From contig WQZZ01000009.1 of the NCBI GenBank assembly GCA_009780485.1, forward strand, positions 1 to 36,244: DNA of 36,244 nt, written 5' to 3'. The notes beneath the pieces were generated by a model. The model was not told the DNA's origin. It made no database searches and saw nothing but the letters and a program-made list of their open reading frames with translations. Of the stretch, positions 1 through 7,810 are shown piece by piece; within the stretch, counting starts at the first letter, position 1, and every line of letters begins with the position of its first letter. Origin of the DNA: Defluviitaleaceae bacterium. Its GTDB lineage: Bacteria; Bacillota; Clostridia; Lachnospirales; WRAX01. The translations under genes and the position numbers were made by a program.

Positions 1-20
1 CCTTTTATCAAGGTTTTCAT
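1..20 (-). CDS. 5' end of a gene running off the left edge
   Basis: An ATG at 18-20 (minus strand) opens a frame reading M-K-T-L-I-K to the window edge. It is preceded by an AAAGGAG ribosome site 8 bases upstream and overlaps the stop codon of the hydrolase gene in an ATGA arrangement, so the two are probably translationally coupled. Six codons are too few to identify the product. Confidence 0.5.
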
Positions 21-964
21 ACCAAATTCTCCTTTATACAGCAAACCTCTGTCGCCCATTTGGCAACGTCCGCAAATACTTCTTGTCTATTTAGCTCAAA
101 AAGCATTTCGTGTCGTGCCTCTTGGTACAAAGTGATGTGTACATTATCGCAACCAGCGTTAATTAAATCCCCATAAACTTTTATAACTCCCTTACCAAAA
201 TCACCCATGGGGTCATTTAGTCCACTGAAAATGAAAATCGGCATTTGCGGGTCAATCCGCATAGACCACCCTTGGGAGTTCACCATGCGATTAAGCCTCA
301 AAAAATCCATACAAGCCCCGTAAGTTAAGGGGAAACCACACAGCGGGTCTGCTTCAAAAGCCGAAACCTGATAAACATCACGGCTTAGCCAACTGGGACC
401 GTGGTCGGAATGTCGAAAACCACGGTTATAACGCCCGTGGATTTGCTTGTTTATCCACAAAGCTTCCTTATCACCACTCTTTTTGCTGCTACCATATTTC
501 ATTTTAGACAAGATGCGATGCAAAAAGTTAAGCCCAGTACCACCGCCAGATGTGCCAGAGAAAATTGCCCCAGCATATTCCATGTTCCAAACGGCACAAA
601 CGTAACGGGCAATAAGCGAACCGATGCCAAGACCCATCAGAACCACAGGCATTTCATATTCTTTTTTAACAATATTTGTAAGTTTATAAATATCTTTTGC
701 AAGCAGGCGGTGTCCGTCCACACCGATATAACCAAAATTACCATTGGCAGACTTGCCATGCCCCAAATGGTCGTTACCGCAAACAATAAAACCCTGCTCT
801 GTCATTGCCTCTGCAAATTCGCCATAACGCAAAATATGCTCGCTCATCCCGTGGACAATCTGGATAATGCCCTTAACTTGCATGTCTTTACTTGGCATCC
901 AAATGCAAGCGTGGATACTACTTGCCCCATCTGCCGACCCATAAAAAATCTTTCGCAAATCCAT
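17..964 (-). CDS. alpha/beta hydrolase, lysophospholipase / monoacylglycerol lipase-like, nucleophile Ser replaced by Gly
   Basis: A 315-residue protein of the serine aminopeptidase S33 / monoglyceride lipase-like family, cytosolic with no signal peptide. The oxyanion-hole stretch HGMSEH lies at residues 38-43, the acid candidate D251 in GLNDPMGD, and the base H285 in EARHEM. The nucleophile elbow, normally G-H-S-M-G in this family, reads G-L-G-I-G at 111-115, so residue 113 is glycine instead of the catalytic serine. The other triad residues and the fold motifs are kept, so the protein is probably folded but not a classical esterase. I chose the ATG at 964 because AAGGGGTGA sits 5 bases upstream; a longer frame to 1021 lacks such a site and overlaps the promoter. 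It has its own promoter and is coupled to the gene cut at the left edge. Confidence 0.85.
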   Translation of the reverse strand: MDLRKIFYGSADGASSIHACIWMPSKDMQVKGIIQIVHGMSEHILRYGEFAEAMTEQGFIVCGNDHLGHGKSANGNFGYIGVDGHRLLAKDIYKLTNIVKKEYEMPVVLMGLGIGSLIARYVCAVWNMEYAGAIFSGTSGGGTGLNFLHRILSKMKYGSSKKSGDKEALWINKQIHGRYNRGFRHSDHGPSWLSRDVYQVSAFEADPLCGFPLTYGACMDFLRLNRMVNSQGWSMRIDPQMPIFIFSGLNDPMGDFGKGVIKVYGDLINAGCDNVHITLYQEARHEMLFELNRQEVFADVAKWATEVCCIKENLV

Positions 965-1002
965 ATTGTCACCCCTTAATTTTGATTTTACGCTCATAAT
1001 AG

Positions 1003-1031
1003 AGAATACAGCAAATTGCAAAAAAAGTCAA
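1003..1031 (-). promoter_or_regulatory. sigma-A promoter of the hydrolase gene
   Basis: On the minus strand, TTGACT (1026-1031) and TATTCT (1003-1008) are separated by 17 bases. The start codon at 964 lies about 40 bases downstream of the -10 box. Good consensus match; inferred, not measured. Confidence 0.6.
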
Positions 1032-1109
1032 CCCTAACCAAAAGAAAAAAGCTAAAGCACTTCATTTCTCCATTGTAGGATGTATGCGTCAATATCTCTA
1101 TACTATTAC

Positions 1110-1192
1110 GGGCTTGACCGCAAATCCCATCAACAGCTACAAGCCCAAATTTTACTGAGCTAGTGCTGTGCAGGGGATTGCGGGTCAAGCCC
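1110..1192. repeat. inverted-repeat element between rpoD and the hydrolase
   Basis: Arms GGGCTTGACCGCAAATCCC (1110-1128) and GGGATTGCGGGTCAAGCCC (1174-1192) are near-perfect reverse complements, differing by a one-base offset within the arm. A 45-base centre contains a weaker inner inverted repeat (CAACAGCTA against TAGTGCTGTG). Weaker complementarity continues about 10 bases outward on both sides. It is not a classic terminator because the loop is long and no T-run follows. The form suits a small palindromic interspersed or MITE-like element. No second copy was seen in this window. Confidence 0.6.
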
Positions 1193-1212
1193 ACAAAAGT
1201 GTTATTGTCGTT

Positions 1213-2421
1213 CTACTCTAAATAATCTTTTAATTTCTTGCTACGCCCAGGGTGACGCAGTTTTCTTAGGGCTTTGGCTTCGATTTGACGAATCCGCTCT
1301 CTGGTGACTTGAAATTCTCTGCCGACTTCTTCCAGAGTGCGAGCTTTGCCATCCTCTAGCCCAAAACGCAGTATAAGCACCTTTTTTTCCCTCTCGGTCA
1401 AGGTTTCTAATACGCTCATCAACTGTTCTTTCAATAGGGTTGATGCGGCTTGTGCGTCTGGTGGTGGTAGGTCGCTGTCGGCAATAAAATCACCGATATG
1501 GCTGTCTTCTTCTTCGCCTATCGGAGTTTCAAGACTGACAGGGTCTTGAGACAACTTCATAATCTCCCGCACTTTTTCCACAGTTATCTGCATCTCTTTA
1601 GCAATTTCTTCTGCATTAGGTTCCCGCCCAAGTTCTTGCAATAATTGTTTGGAAATGCGTAAAAGTTTGTTGATGGTTTCCACCATATGCACAGGAATAC
1701 GAATGGTTCTAGCTTGGTCTGCAATTGCCCTTGTAATTGCTTGGCGTATCCACCAAGTTGCATAGGTTGAAAACTTGAAGCCCTTACGATAGTCAAATTT
1801 TTCCACAGCTTTAATAAGCCCCAAATTACCCTCTTGGATAAGGTCCAAAAAGTGCATTCCACGCCCGACGTAACGCTTGGCAATACTAACCACAAGACGA
1901 AGGTTGGAGCTTACAAGGCGTTTTTTTGCCGCCTTATCTCCTGCTTCCATTAGCAATGCTAACTCGTTTTCTTCATCTTGGCTTAAAAGTGGAACTTTAC
2001 CAATTTCTTTGAGGTACATTCGCACGTGGTCGTCCACATTGATGTTGGCTTCAGCCGCGGCAAGCTCCAGTTCTTTTTCTGGGTCCATCCGCACCTGTTC
2101 TACCAATTCCTCTGCCAGACCTTCCAAGTCCAAATCTTCCAGTTCTGCCTCCAGTTCTGCCGCCAACTCTTTGTCTATAGTTACATCTATTTCATCATCG
2201 ACGTTAGCTTCACCAGATTCGTCAGGCACAGGTGCTGGCGAATCATCATAAACATCAATGCCATAGGTTGCCAATTGCTTGGCTATAACATCAATCTTAG
2301 AAGCGTCAACTTTGACAGTTTTCATAAGCTCTGACAATTCGCTTCTGGATAGAAGGTTTTCTTTTTTTCTGGCAATTGATACCAAATGTTCAACCTTATC
2401 ATTTTGTTCTATTGGTTTCAA
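1213..2421 (-). CDS. rpoD: primary RNA polymerase sigma factor (sigma-70/sigma-A)
   Basis: A 402-residue primary sigma factor that directs RNA polymerase to housekeeping promoters. Region 1.1 is at about residues 8-60, followed by a strongly acidic linker (about 60-125). Regions 1.2-2.4 include the RPYVGRG-like core [17 protein letters not shown] and the promoter-melting stretch around [17 protein letters not shown] (214-229). Region 3 follows, and region 4 carries the helix-turn-helix [20 protein letters not shown] near the C-terminus. The start is TTG at 2421: no ATG is available before the conserved region 1.1 helix, and AAAGGG lies about 10 bases upstream. It lies 54 bases downstream of dnaG, the usual macromolecular synthesis arrangement, and the stop is TAG. 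Confidence 0.97.
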   Translation of the reverse strand: MKPIEQNDKVEHLVSIARKKENLLSRSELSELMKTVKVDASKIDVIAKQLATYGIDVYDDSPAPVPDESGEANVDDEIDVTIDKELAAELEAELEDLDLEGLAEELVEQVRMDPEKELELAAAEANINVDDHVRMYLKEIGKVPLLSQDEENELALLMEAGDKAAKKRLVSSNLRLVVSIAKRYVGRGMHFLDLIQEGNLGLIKAVEKFDYRKGFKFSTYATWWIRQAITRAIADQARTIRIPVHMVETINKLLRISKQLLQELGREPNAEEIAKEMQITVEKVREIMKLSQDPVSLETPIGEEEDSHIGDFIADSDLPPPDAQAASTLLKEQLMSVLETLTEREKKVLILRFGLEDGKARTLEEVGREFQVTRERIRQIEAKALRKLRHPGRSKKLKDYLE

Positions 2422-2475
2422 GCAATCAGCCCTTTCTTATGTACGCAAATCTATTATTATCCAACAAATACACCA

Positions 2476-4248
2476 CTATACAGACGAAAAGCTTATTTTG
2501 TAGGTTTCTAGGTTTTTTCGTTCTATAGATAGCTTTGACATGGCTTCCAAGTCATTATTTTGTGTGGCATCCGCCATAAGTCTTGTTAAATGTGCGGTTT
2601 TTATTAATGTGACTTGGTGTGACAAAGCTGTATATTTGTCTTTGTTGTCTTCATATTCGGGTGGTGCTACAAAAACTTTGCTTATCTTTTGTTGGTCTTC
2701 AGCATATTCAAAGGCTGTTACGATGTCGGCTGGGGCAAATTCTTTGTCACGCTCCCTTGCCAGCAAAATTTTTGAAAAGGCTTCTGACAAGATGCTGTCA
2801 GCAAACTCCTCTCCCATCAAATAATGGGTTACTTGCTTACAAAAATCCCTGTCGGTCGCCATGGTGGACAAGATGTGTGAAACGGCTTCACTGAAAGCTT
2901 TACCACCTTGTTTGTTATCATAAATCACCACAGGGCTTGTAGTGGGTATGGGTAAATAATCATCCGTACCGCCACTGCCTAAAATTATGGCAATTTCCTC
3001 TTTCAAAGCACCTTCATCCATGCGGTATTTATCTGCCATGTCACGGGCATACGCTTCCCGTTCTACAGGGGATTTGAGATTGGATATTATGCCCGCAGTT
3101 GCCTTTGTAAAACCTATGCGTTCAGCTGTTTGGCTCATATCCATACCTTTGCCCGCTGTCTGTACTTGAAAATCCACAAAGTCTTGTGCGCCTGATAACT
3201 GACCCGCAAGGGCTTGTACACCAAATTCTTGTATGTAGTCGTCTGGGTCTTTGGCATCTTCTAACTGGCATACCTTAATGCCCAACCCCGCAGAATAAAG
3301 ATGGGGGATTGCCCGCAAAGCCGCCTTTGTGCCTGCCACATCGCTGTCGAAAAGCAATACAGCGTCATTGCAATATCGCTTCAAAATTCTGGCATGGTTG
3401 GCAGTAAACGCTGTACCCAATGCTGCTACTACGTTTTTTATGCCAGCTTGATACAGGGCTATAACATCCATATATCCTTCGACTAAAATCAAGGTTTGTT
3501 TTTTTGTTTGTCTTGCATAATTTAGATTGTATAAGGTACGAGACTTATCAAAAATTGGGGTTTCTGGCGAATTTAGATATTTAGGCTCTCCCTCGCCAAT
3601 GATGCGACCTCCGAAACCGATAATTTTGCCAGCCACATCAAAAATAGGGAACATCAAACGTCCACGAAAACGGTCATAATGCCCACGGCTACCTTCCATG
3701 GCAAGTCCCGCCTTTACCAAAAAGCTATCCGTAAAACCCTCACCCGCAAGAAAGTCCCTTAAACCACTACCTTGACCAGACCATCCAAGTCCAAATTTAC
3801 GCTGGATAGCAGGGGACAACCTACGGTGTTCCAAATAAGATATGGCAGGACGACCAGGTGGGGACTGCAAATTATCATAATAAAACCGAGCCGCAAGGGT
3901 ATAGGCTTGTTGCATACGCCCTTTTTCCTCCGTGGAAACCGATGGGGCTTGGTTGGTTTGGGGAAGGTTGTAATTTATCCGCTCTGCCAAGAACTTCACC
4001 GTATCTATGAAGCTAAAATTTTCCATTTTCATTATAAAAGTTATAACATTGCCACCCTCACCACAACCAAAACAGTGGTAAAGTTGTCGGGGTGCAGAAA
4101 CTGAGAAAGATGGACTTTTCTCTCTATGAAATGGGCAAAGTCCCATGTGGTTTGCCCCTTGTTGACGCAGGGCTATGTAACCAGAGATAACCTCTACAAT
4201 GTCATTTCCTTGGCGTAAATCCTCCAAAACATCTTGAGAATAAATCAT
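2476..4248 (-). CDS. dnaG: DNA primase
   Basis: A 590-residue primase that lays RNA primers at the replication fork with DnaB helicase. The N-terminal CHC2 zinc-binding domain has ligands C38, H41, C59 and C62 (CPFH and CFGC). The catalytic core and TOPRIM domain follow, with E257 in VEGYMD and the acidic pair D301/D303 in FDSDVAG. The remaining C-terminal part (about 430-590) is the variable helicase-interacting region. The start was set at 4248 because GGGGGTGA lies 6 bases upstream; an in-frame extension to 4290 would overlap the promoter -10 box. First gene of the dnaG-rpoD operon, divergent from pyrF. Confidence 0.97.
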   Translation of the reverse strand: MIYSQDVLEDLRQGNDIVEVISGYIALRQQGANHMGLCPFHREKSPSFSVSAPRQLYHCFGCGEGGNVITFIMKMENFSFIDTVKFLAERINYNLPQTNQAPSVSTEEKGRMQQAYTLAARFYYDNLQSPPGRPAISYLEHRRLSPAIQRKFGLGWSGQGSGLRDFLAGEGFTDSFLVKAGLAMEGSRGHYDRFRGRLMFPIFDVAGKIIGFGGRIIGEGEPKYLNSPETPIFDKSRTLYNLNYARQTKKQTLILVEGYMDVIALYQAGIKNVVAALGTAFTANHARILKRYCNDAVLLFDSDVAGTKAALRAIPHLYSAGLGIKVCQLEDAKDPDDYIQEFGVQALAGQLSGAQDFVDFQVQTAGKGMDMSQTAERIGFTKATAGIISNLKSPVEREAYARDMADKYRMDEGALKEEIAIILGSGGTDDYLPIPTTSPVVIYDNKQGGKAFSEAVSHILSTMATDRDFCKQVTHYLMGEEFADSILSEAFSKILLARERDKEFAPADIVTAFEYAEDQQKISKVFVAPPEYEDNKDKYTALSHQVTLIKTAHLTRLMADATQNNDLEAMSKLSIERKNLETYKISFSSV

Positions 4249-4281
4249 CCGCTTCACCCCCACATAAATCCCCGAACAACC

Positions 4282-4310
4282 ATTATACACTATACATTAA
4301 GATTTTTCAA
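4282..4310 (-). promoter_or_regulatory. sigma-A promoter of the dnaG-rpoD operon
   Basis: On the minus strand, TTGAAA (4305-4310), a 17-base spacer and a perfect TATAAT (4282-4287). The leader to the dnaG ATG is about 30 bases. Confidence 0.8.
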
Positions 4311-4371
4311 GATGTTTTTTGACAAAAAGTGTGCAAGGGTAAAATCAACTATAGCATTTCTGGAGGATTTG

Positions 4372-4380
4372 TGCTATAAT
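4372..4380 (+). promoter_or_regulatory. extended -10 promoter of the pyr operon
   Basis: TGC-TATAAT gives an extended -10 (TGn plus a perfect hexamer at 4375-4380). The -35 position is poor, as is common for extended -10 promoters. The leader of about 50 bases has an AAAGGAG site before pyrF. It is too short for a PyrR-type attenuator, and no antiterminator/terminator pair was seen. Confidence 0.65.
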
Positions 4381-4434
4381 TCGTTTGTAGAAAAATGTCC
4401 AAGTCACAAAGAAAACAGTAAAGGAGCTTAAGTT

Positions 4435-5280
4435 ATGATTATTGATAGACTGATAGACAAAATAAACCAGATGAACAATCCCACCGTTGTGGGTCTTGAC
4501 CCGCAAATGGAATTTGTCCCCAAGGGGATGTCTGTTTTGGAATTTAACACGAAAGTCATAGACGCAATATATGATATTGTGCCTGCCATTAAGCTACAAA
4601 TTGCTTTTTATGAAGCCCTTGGTTTGGTCGGTTTGGAAGTATACAAGCAGACAATTGCCTACGCTAAGGAAAAGGGCATGGTTGTAATTGCAGACATTAA
4701 GCGGGGTGACATTGCATCAACTGCACAGGCATACGCAAACGCCCATATCGGTGAGAGAGGGGACTTTTGTGCGGATTTTGCCACAATTAACCCTTATATG
4801 GGTAGCGACACAGTTAAATCATGGCTTGATAATTGCAAAATCTATGGCAAAGGGGTCTTTGTGCTGGTGAAAACATCCAATGCTGGCAGTGGTGACTTTC
4901 AAGATTTAATTGTAGGAGACAAACCACTATACGAAGTGGTTGCCCAGCGTACGGCAGAGTGGGGTGCAGACATGGTTGGCAACCATGGATATTCCACTGT
5001 GGCTGCGGTTGTTGGTGCGACCCACCCCCAGCAATTGGCAGACTTGCGGGCAAAACTGCCTCACACCTTCTTTTTGGTGCCTGGCTATGGTGTGCAAGGT
5101 GGCACATCAGCAGATATTCGCTACGCCTTTGACAAAAAGGGTGGGGGAGCAATTATAAATAGTTCTCGTGGTATAATCACCGCCCACCAAAACCCCGAGT
5201 ATGAAGGACTTGGTTTTGAGGAAGCCATAAGAGACGCCACCCTAACCATGAGGAATGATTTACGGAGTGTGCTGTCGTGA
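4435..5280 (+). CDS. pyrF: orotidine 5'-phosphate decarboxylase, type 2
   Basis: A 281-residue cytosolic TIM-barrel enzyme that decarboxylates OMP to UMP, the last step of de novo pyrimidine synthesis. The N-terminal VGLDPQ (19-24) and the catalytic DIKRGDI (87-93, with K89 and D92) are the signature; the later glycine-rich phosphate-binding loop (VPGYGVQGG) and the C-terminal NSSRGI are also present. Length and motifs fit the longer type 2 family. ATG is preceded by AAAGGAGC 8 bases upstream. It is first in the operon with the 168-aa protein, pyrK and pyrD, overlapping the next gene by 4 bases (GTGA). Confidence 0.96.
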   Translation: MIIDRLIDKINQMNNPTVVGLDPQMEFVPKGMSVLEFNTKVIDAIYDIVPAIKLQIAFYEALGLVGLEVYKQTIAYAKEKGMVVIADIKRGDIASTAQAYANAHIGERGDFCADFATINPYMGSDTVKSWLDNCKIYGKGVFVLVKTSNAGSGDFQDLIVGDKPLYEVVAQRTAEWGADMVGNHGYSTVAAVVGATHPQQLADLRAKLPHTFFLVPGYGVQGGTSADIRYAFDKKGGGAIINSSRGIITAHQNPEYEGLGFEEAIRDATLTMRNDLRSVLS

Positions 5281-5783
5281 AAAAGTTAAGAAAAAAGATA
5301 ATTGCTATAGTTATTGGCGTGGTTGGCTTACTTGCTGTTTTCTTCTTTTTCTTCGCCCCTGGTTGGGTGTTTGGTGGCATAAACTACATAAATCCAGACA
5401 GCCAAGTGCGGATAATAGAGAGGGTTTTCACTAGAGTACCCATACAAGGCACAACCACCACAGGATTTGAACAAACCCAAATAATAGAACATGACCTCAC
5501 CCCTTATCAAGTAGCGGAATTATCCCGCCTTTTGCGACGTTCTTGGTTTGGTCGAACCATTCGTCAGGGTACGGTGGCAATCACTTTGCCTGATTATGTA
5601 CAAAGCTTCAACGACTTTTCAACACTTATCAACGACGGGGTTCATCACCAAATTTCTTTGGACAGCACATGGGGTAGGTGGATGTGGCGAGGTGGAAGTT
5701 ACAACAACCGCTTACGCATACACAACCCTAATTGGGATTATGGAATTTTGCGTATTTTGGAGGTAAACACATATGAAAAGTAG
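5277..5783 (+). CDS. unknown membrane-anchored protein inside the pyr operon
   Basis: A 168-residue protein with no recognised family. A lysine/arginine-rich N-terminus (KKLRKK) precedes one strongly hydrophobic segment (about residues 8-30) and then about 135 residues expected outside the membrane. This part is rich in aromatic residues and Thr (for example WGRWMWRGG, and a stretch of Thr near 60). No lipobox cysteine is seen. The start is GTG at 5277, overlapping the pyrF stop as GTGA, so translation is probably coupled; the end overlaps pyrK by 11 bases. Its position between pyrF and pyrK is unusual because neighbours are all soluble pyrimidine enzymes. Function unknown; the gene may simply use the operon for expression. 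Confidence 0.8.
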   Translation: MKKLRKKIIAIVIGVVGLLAVFFFFFAPGWVFGGINYINPDSQVRIIERVFTRVPIQGTTTTGFEQTQIIEHDLTPYQVAELSRLLRRSWFGRTIRQGTVAITLPDYVQSFNDFSTLINDGVHHQISLDSTWGRWMWRGGSYNNRLRIHNPNWDYGILRILEVNTYEK

Positions 5784-6540
5784 ATTTTGTGGCAAGGTGC
5801 TAGAAAACAAAGAAATAGTGCCTGATGTGTGGGATATGTACATTAATGTTCCAGAAGCCGTGGAACGGGCTAGGGCAGGGCAGTTTATAAGTATTTACAC
5901 AGGGGATGCAACCATGCTGTTGCCCCGCCCTTTGTCAATTTGTCAAATTGACCCCGATAGCGGAACCTTGCGTATTGTATACAAAGTCGTTGGGCAAGGT
6001 ACGGAGAAATTGGCAAAACTTGTAGCGGGAGACGAAGTAACAGGACTTGCTCCCCTCGGTAGTTTTTACCAAGTCAATCCTGCCCACAATAAATTCGCCA
6101 TTGTAGGTGGGGGCATGGGTACACCCCCAATGCTTGAGCTTGCACGCCAAATCCGTAAAAATCAGTCATATGCCCATATCTCGGTTTATCTTGGTTTTGG
6201 TAATAAGTCCCAAATAATTTTAGCCGATGACTTTGCAACCTATGCAGACCAAGTTACTGTAACTACAGATGATGGCAGTTTTGGGTTGCAAGGCAACGCA
6301 ATCCAGAATTTGCCTGATAACCCAGACTTTGATGCGATTTTTGGCTGTGGTCCACACGTGATGCTAAAGCACTTGGCGAAATATGCCGAAAACAAAGGTT
6401 TGCCATGTCACATCTCACTAGAGGAACGCATGGCATGTTCAATCGGGGCTTGCTTGGCTTGTGTAGCAAAGACCACCAATGGACTTAGTAAAGTTTGCAC
6501 GGCAGGGCCTGTATTTGATGCAAAGGAGGTTATTTGGTAA
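5773..6540 (+). CDS. pyrK: dihydroorotate dehydrogenase B electron-transfer subunit
   Basis: A 255-residue FAD and [2Fe-2S] subunit that passes electrons from dihydroorotate oxidation in PyrD to NAD+. The FAD-binding RPLSIC motif is at 52-57, a ferredoxin-reductase-like NAD-binding fold follows (GGGMGTPPMLELA), and the cluster ligands are C222, C227, C230 and C242, with spacing as expected for PyrK. ATG at 5773 is preceded by TTGGAGGT. It ends in a TAATG overlap with pyrD, so the two subunits should be made together. Confidence 0.96.
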   Translation: MKSRFCGKVLENKEIVPDVWDMYINVPEAVERARAGQFISIYTGDATMLLPRPLSICQIDPDSGTLRIVYKVVGQGTEKLAKLVAGDEVTGLAPLGSFYQVNPAHNKFAIVGGGMGTPPMLELARQIRKNQSYAHISVYLGFGNKSQIILADDFATYADQVTVTTDDGSFGLQGNAIQNLPDNPDFDAIFGCGPHVMLKHLAKYAENKGLPCHISLEERMACSIGACLACVAKTTNGLSKVCTAGPVFDAKEVIW

Positions 6541-7445
6541 TGAACTTGAGTATAAACATTGGCGGTGTTACATGGAAAAACCCCGTGACCACCGCATCTG
6601 GCACAGTAAACAGCGGTAAAGAATATAGCGAATACATAGACTTCGGGCAACTTGGAGCAATTACAACAAAAGGTGTCGCACCCACAGAATGGCTAGGCAA
6701 TCCCACCCCGAGAGTGGTAGAAACCTATGGGGGAATGTTGAATGCAATAGGGCTGCAAAATGCTGGTGTTTCGGCATTCATCCAAAATGATGTGCCTTTT
6801 TTGCAAAACCTCGACACGGTTGTCATCGTCAATATTTGCGGACGCACAGCAGAAGATTTTGTGCAGGTCGCACAAGAACTGACAGAAGCGGGCGGGGTAG
6901 ATATGCTAGAGGTAAATGTGTCTTGCCCAAACGTAAAAGAGGGTGGTGTCGCCTTTGCACAAGACCCCAAAGCCACCCGAGAAATCGTAAGCAAAGTCAA
7001 AAAATCTACGAACTTGCCAATCATAACCAAATTAAGTCCTAATGTGACGAATATCGCAGAAATCGCTAAGGCAGCGGAAGAAGCAGGGTCGGACGCATTG
7101 TCTCTAATCAACACCCTGCTGGGCATGAAAATTGATATACGCACCCGTAAGCCTGTATTAGGTAACACCATGGGTGGACTGTCAGGTCCCGCCATTAAGC
7201 CTGTGGCAATTCGCTGTGTCTACCAAGCCTATAAAGCCGTAAAAATCCCAATCATTGGCATGGGTGGTATTATGACAGGCGATGACGCAATAGAATTTAT
7301 AATTGCAGGGGCAACTGCTGTGGCTGTGGGTACGGCAAACTTTACAAACCCCCATGCCACAATAGATGTGATAAACGGCATTACCACCTATATGCAAAAC
7401 CACGGCATTACGGATATTAACGACCTAATCGGAATTGCACACTAG
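6540..7445 (+). CDS. pyrD: dihydroorotate dehydrogenase B, catalytic subunit (class 1B)
   Basis: A 301-residue FMN flavoprotein that oxidises dihydroorotate to orotate as a heterotetramer with PyrK. The N-terminus MNLSINIGGVTWKNPV and TTKGV (K44) are typical, and C129 in NVSCPN is the class 1 catalytic cysteine. The FMN phosphate region appears as GMGGIMTGDDA near the C-terminus. I chose the ATG at 6540 (TAATG overlap with the pyrK stop), which sits 10 bases after AAGGAGGT; an in-frame TTG at 6534 is possible but too close to that site. Last gene of the operon before a strong terminator. Confidence 0.96.
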   Translation: MNLSINIGGVTWKNPVTTASGTVNSGKEYSEYIDFGQLGAITTKGVAPTEWLGNPTPRVVETYGGMLNAIGLQNAGVSAFIQNDVPFLQNLDTVVIVNICGRTAEDFVQVAQELTEAGGVDMLEVNVSCPNVKEGGVAFAQDPKATREIVSKVKKSTNLPIITKLSPNVTNIAEIAKAAEEAGSDALSLINTLLGMKIDIRTRKPVLGNTMGGLSGPAIKPVAIRCVYQAYKAVKIPIIGMGGIMTGDDAIEFIIAGATAVAVGTANFTNPHATIDVINGITTYMQNHGITDINDLIGIAH

Positions 7446-7469
7446 CTAAAATAGGCTCTTAAACAAATA

Positions 7470-7502
7470 AACCGCTTTGCTCGGGGGAGAGGCAAAGCGG
7501 TT
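7470..7502. terminator. bidirectional terminator between pyrD and the molbindin gene
   Basis: An 11-bp perfect stem AACCGCTTTGC (7470-7480) / GCAAAGCGGTT (7492-7502) with an 11-base loop. T-rich sequence follows on both strands (ATATTTTGCTTTT on plus, TATTTGTTTAA on minus), which fits convergent transcription units. Confidence 0.8.
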
Positions 7503-7528
7503 CGATATTTTGCTTTTGTCTTTGCTTT

Positions 7529-7756
7529 TTACTGTGGAAACTCTGCAAAAATCATTACGTCGGCAGGGTTTACAATGGCGTAAACCACAGAATCCTCTTT
7601 AAGCCCCAACCGTTGAATGGCATCCATGGTTACAGTAGCACTCACTATTTTGCCATCACCCACATTGACCAGCACACGTCCGTGAAAATTACCTTCTTTT
7701 ATTTCTGCCACCGTACCATAAAATTGGTTACTGGCGGAAATATCCAACGTCTTCAT
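7529..7756 (-). CDS. molbindin-like TOBE-domain protein (Mop family)
   Basis: A 75-residue single TOBE/Mop domain. Molbindins assemble into hexamers that bind molybdate or tungstate in the cytosol for storage or sensing. The pattern SASNQFYGTVAEIKEG...V..GDGKIVSATVT...I..LGLKEDSVVYAIVNPADVMI follows the Mop consensus through nearly the whole chain, and the length is normal for one domain. It is second in a pair with the bactofilin gene, 54 bases downstream, preceded by AAGGAGG. A perfect hairpin ends at this ribosome site. No molybdate transporter genes are nearby, so the ligand is assigned by family only. Confidence 0.85.
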   Translation of the reverse strand: MKTLDISASNQFYGTVAEIKEGNFHGRVLVNVGDGKIVSATVTMDAIQRLGLKEDSVVYAIVNPADVMIFAEFPQ

Positions 7757-7767
7757 TACATCCCTCC

Positions 7768-7802
7768 TTACAGGTCATCCTGTTTGTAGCATTGACCTGT
7801 AA
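7768..7802 (-). promoter_or_regulatory. perfect hairpin abutting the molbindin ribosome site
   Basis: TTACAGGTCA (7768-7777) and TGACCTGTAA (7793-7802) are perfect 10-bp inverted arms with a 15-base loop. In the minus-strand transcript the second arm ends in GTAA, directly running into the AAGGAGG of the molbindin gene. The hairpin could limit access to that site, or the palindrome could be a protein-binding site. Confidence 0.55.
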
Positions 7803-7810
7803 GCGGTAGA

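Noticed and set aside
401-979. 192-residue plus-strand frame opposite the hydrolase
   Set aside because: Lies wholly antisense to a conserved gene, no family motifs, no ribosome site.
994-1194. 66-residue minus-strand frame after rpoD
   Set aside because: Covers the hydrolase promoter and the inverted repeat; no ribosome site and no similarity.
4381-4434. PyrR-type attenuator or riboswitch before pyrF
   Set aside because: The leader is only about 50 bases and shows no competing hairpins.
4814-5152. Minus-strand frame opposite pyrF and similar antisense frames elsewhere
   Set aside because: Shadows of conserved genes with no start signals or family motifs.
7768-7802. Molybdenum-cofactor riboswitch before the molbindin gene
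   Set aside because: Only one simple hairpin in a 54-base gap; the known riboswitch is larger and more complex.
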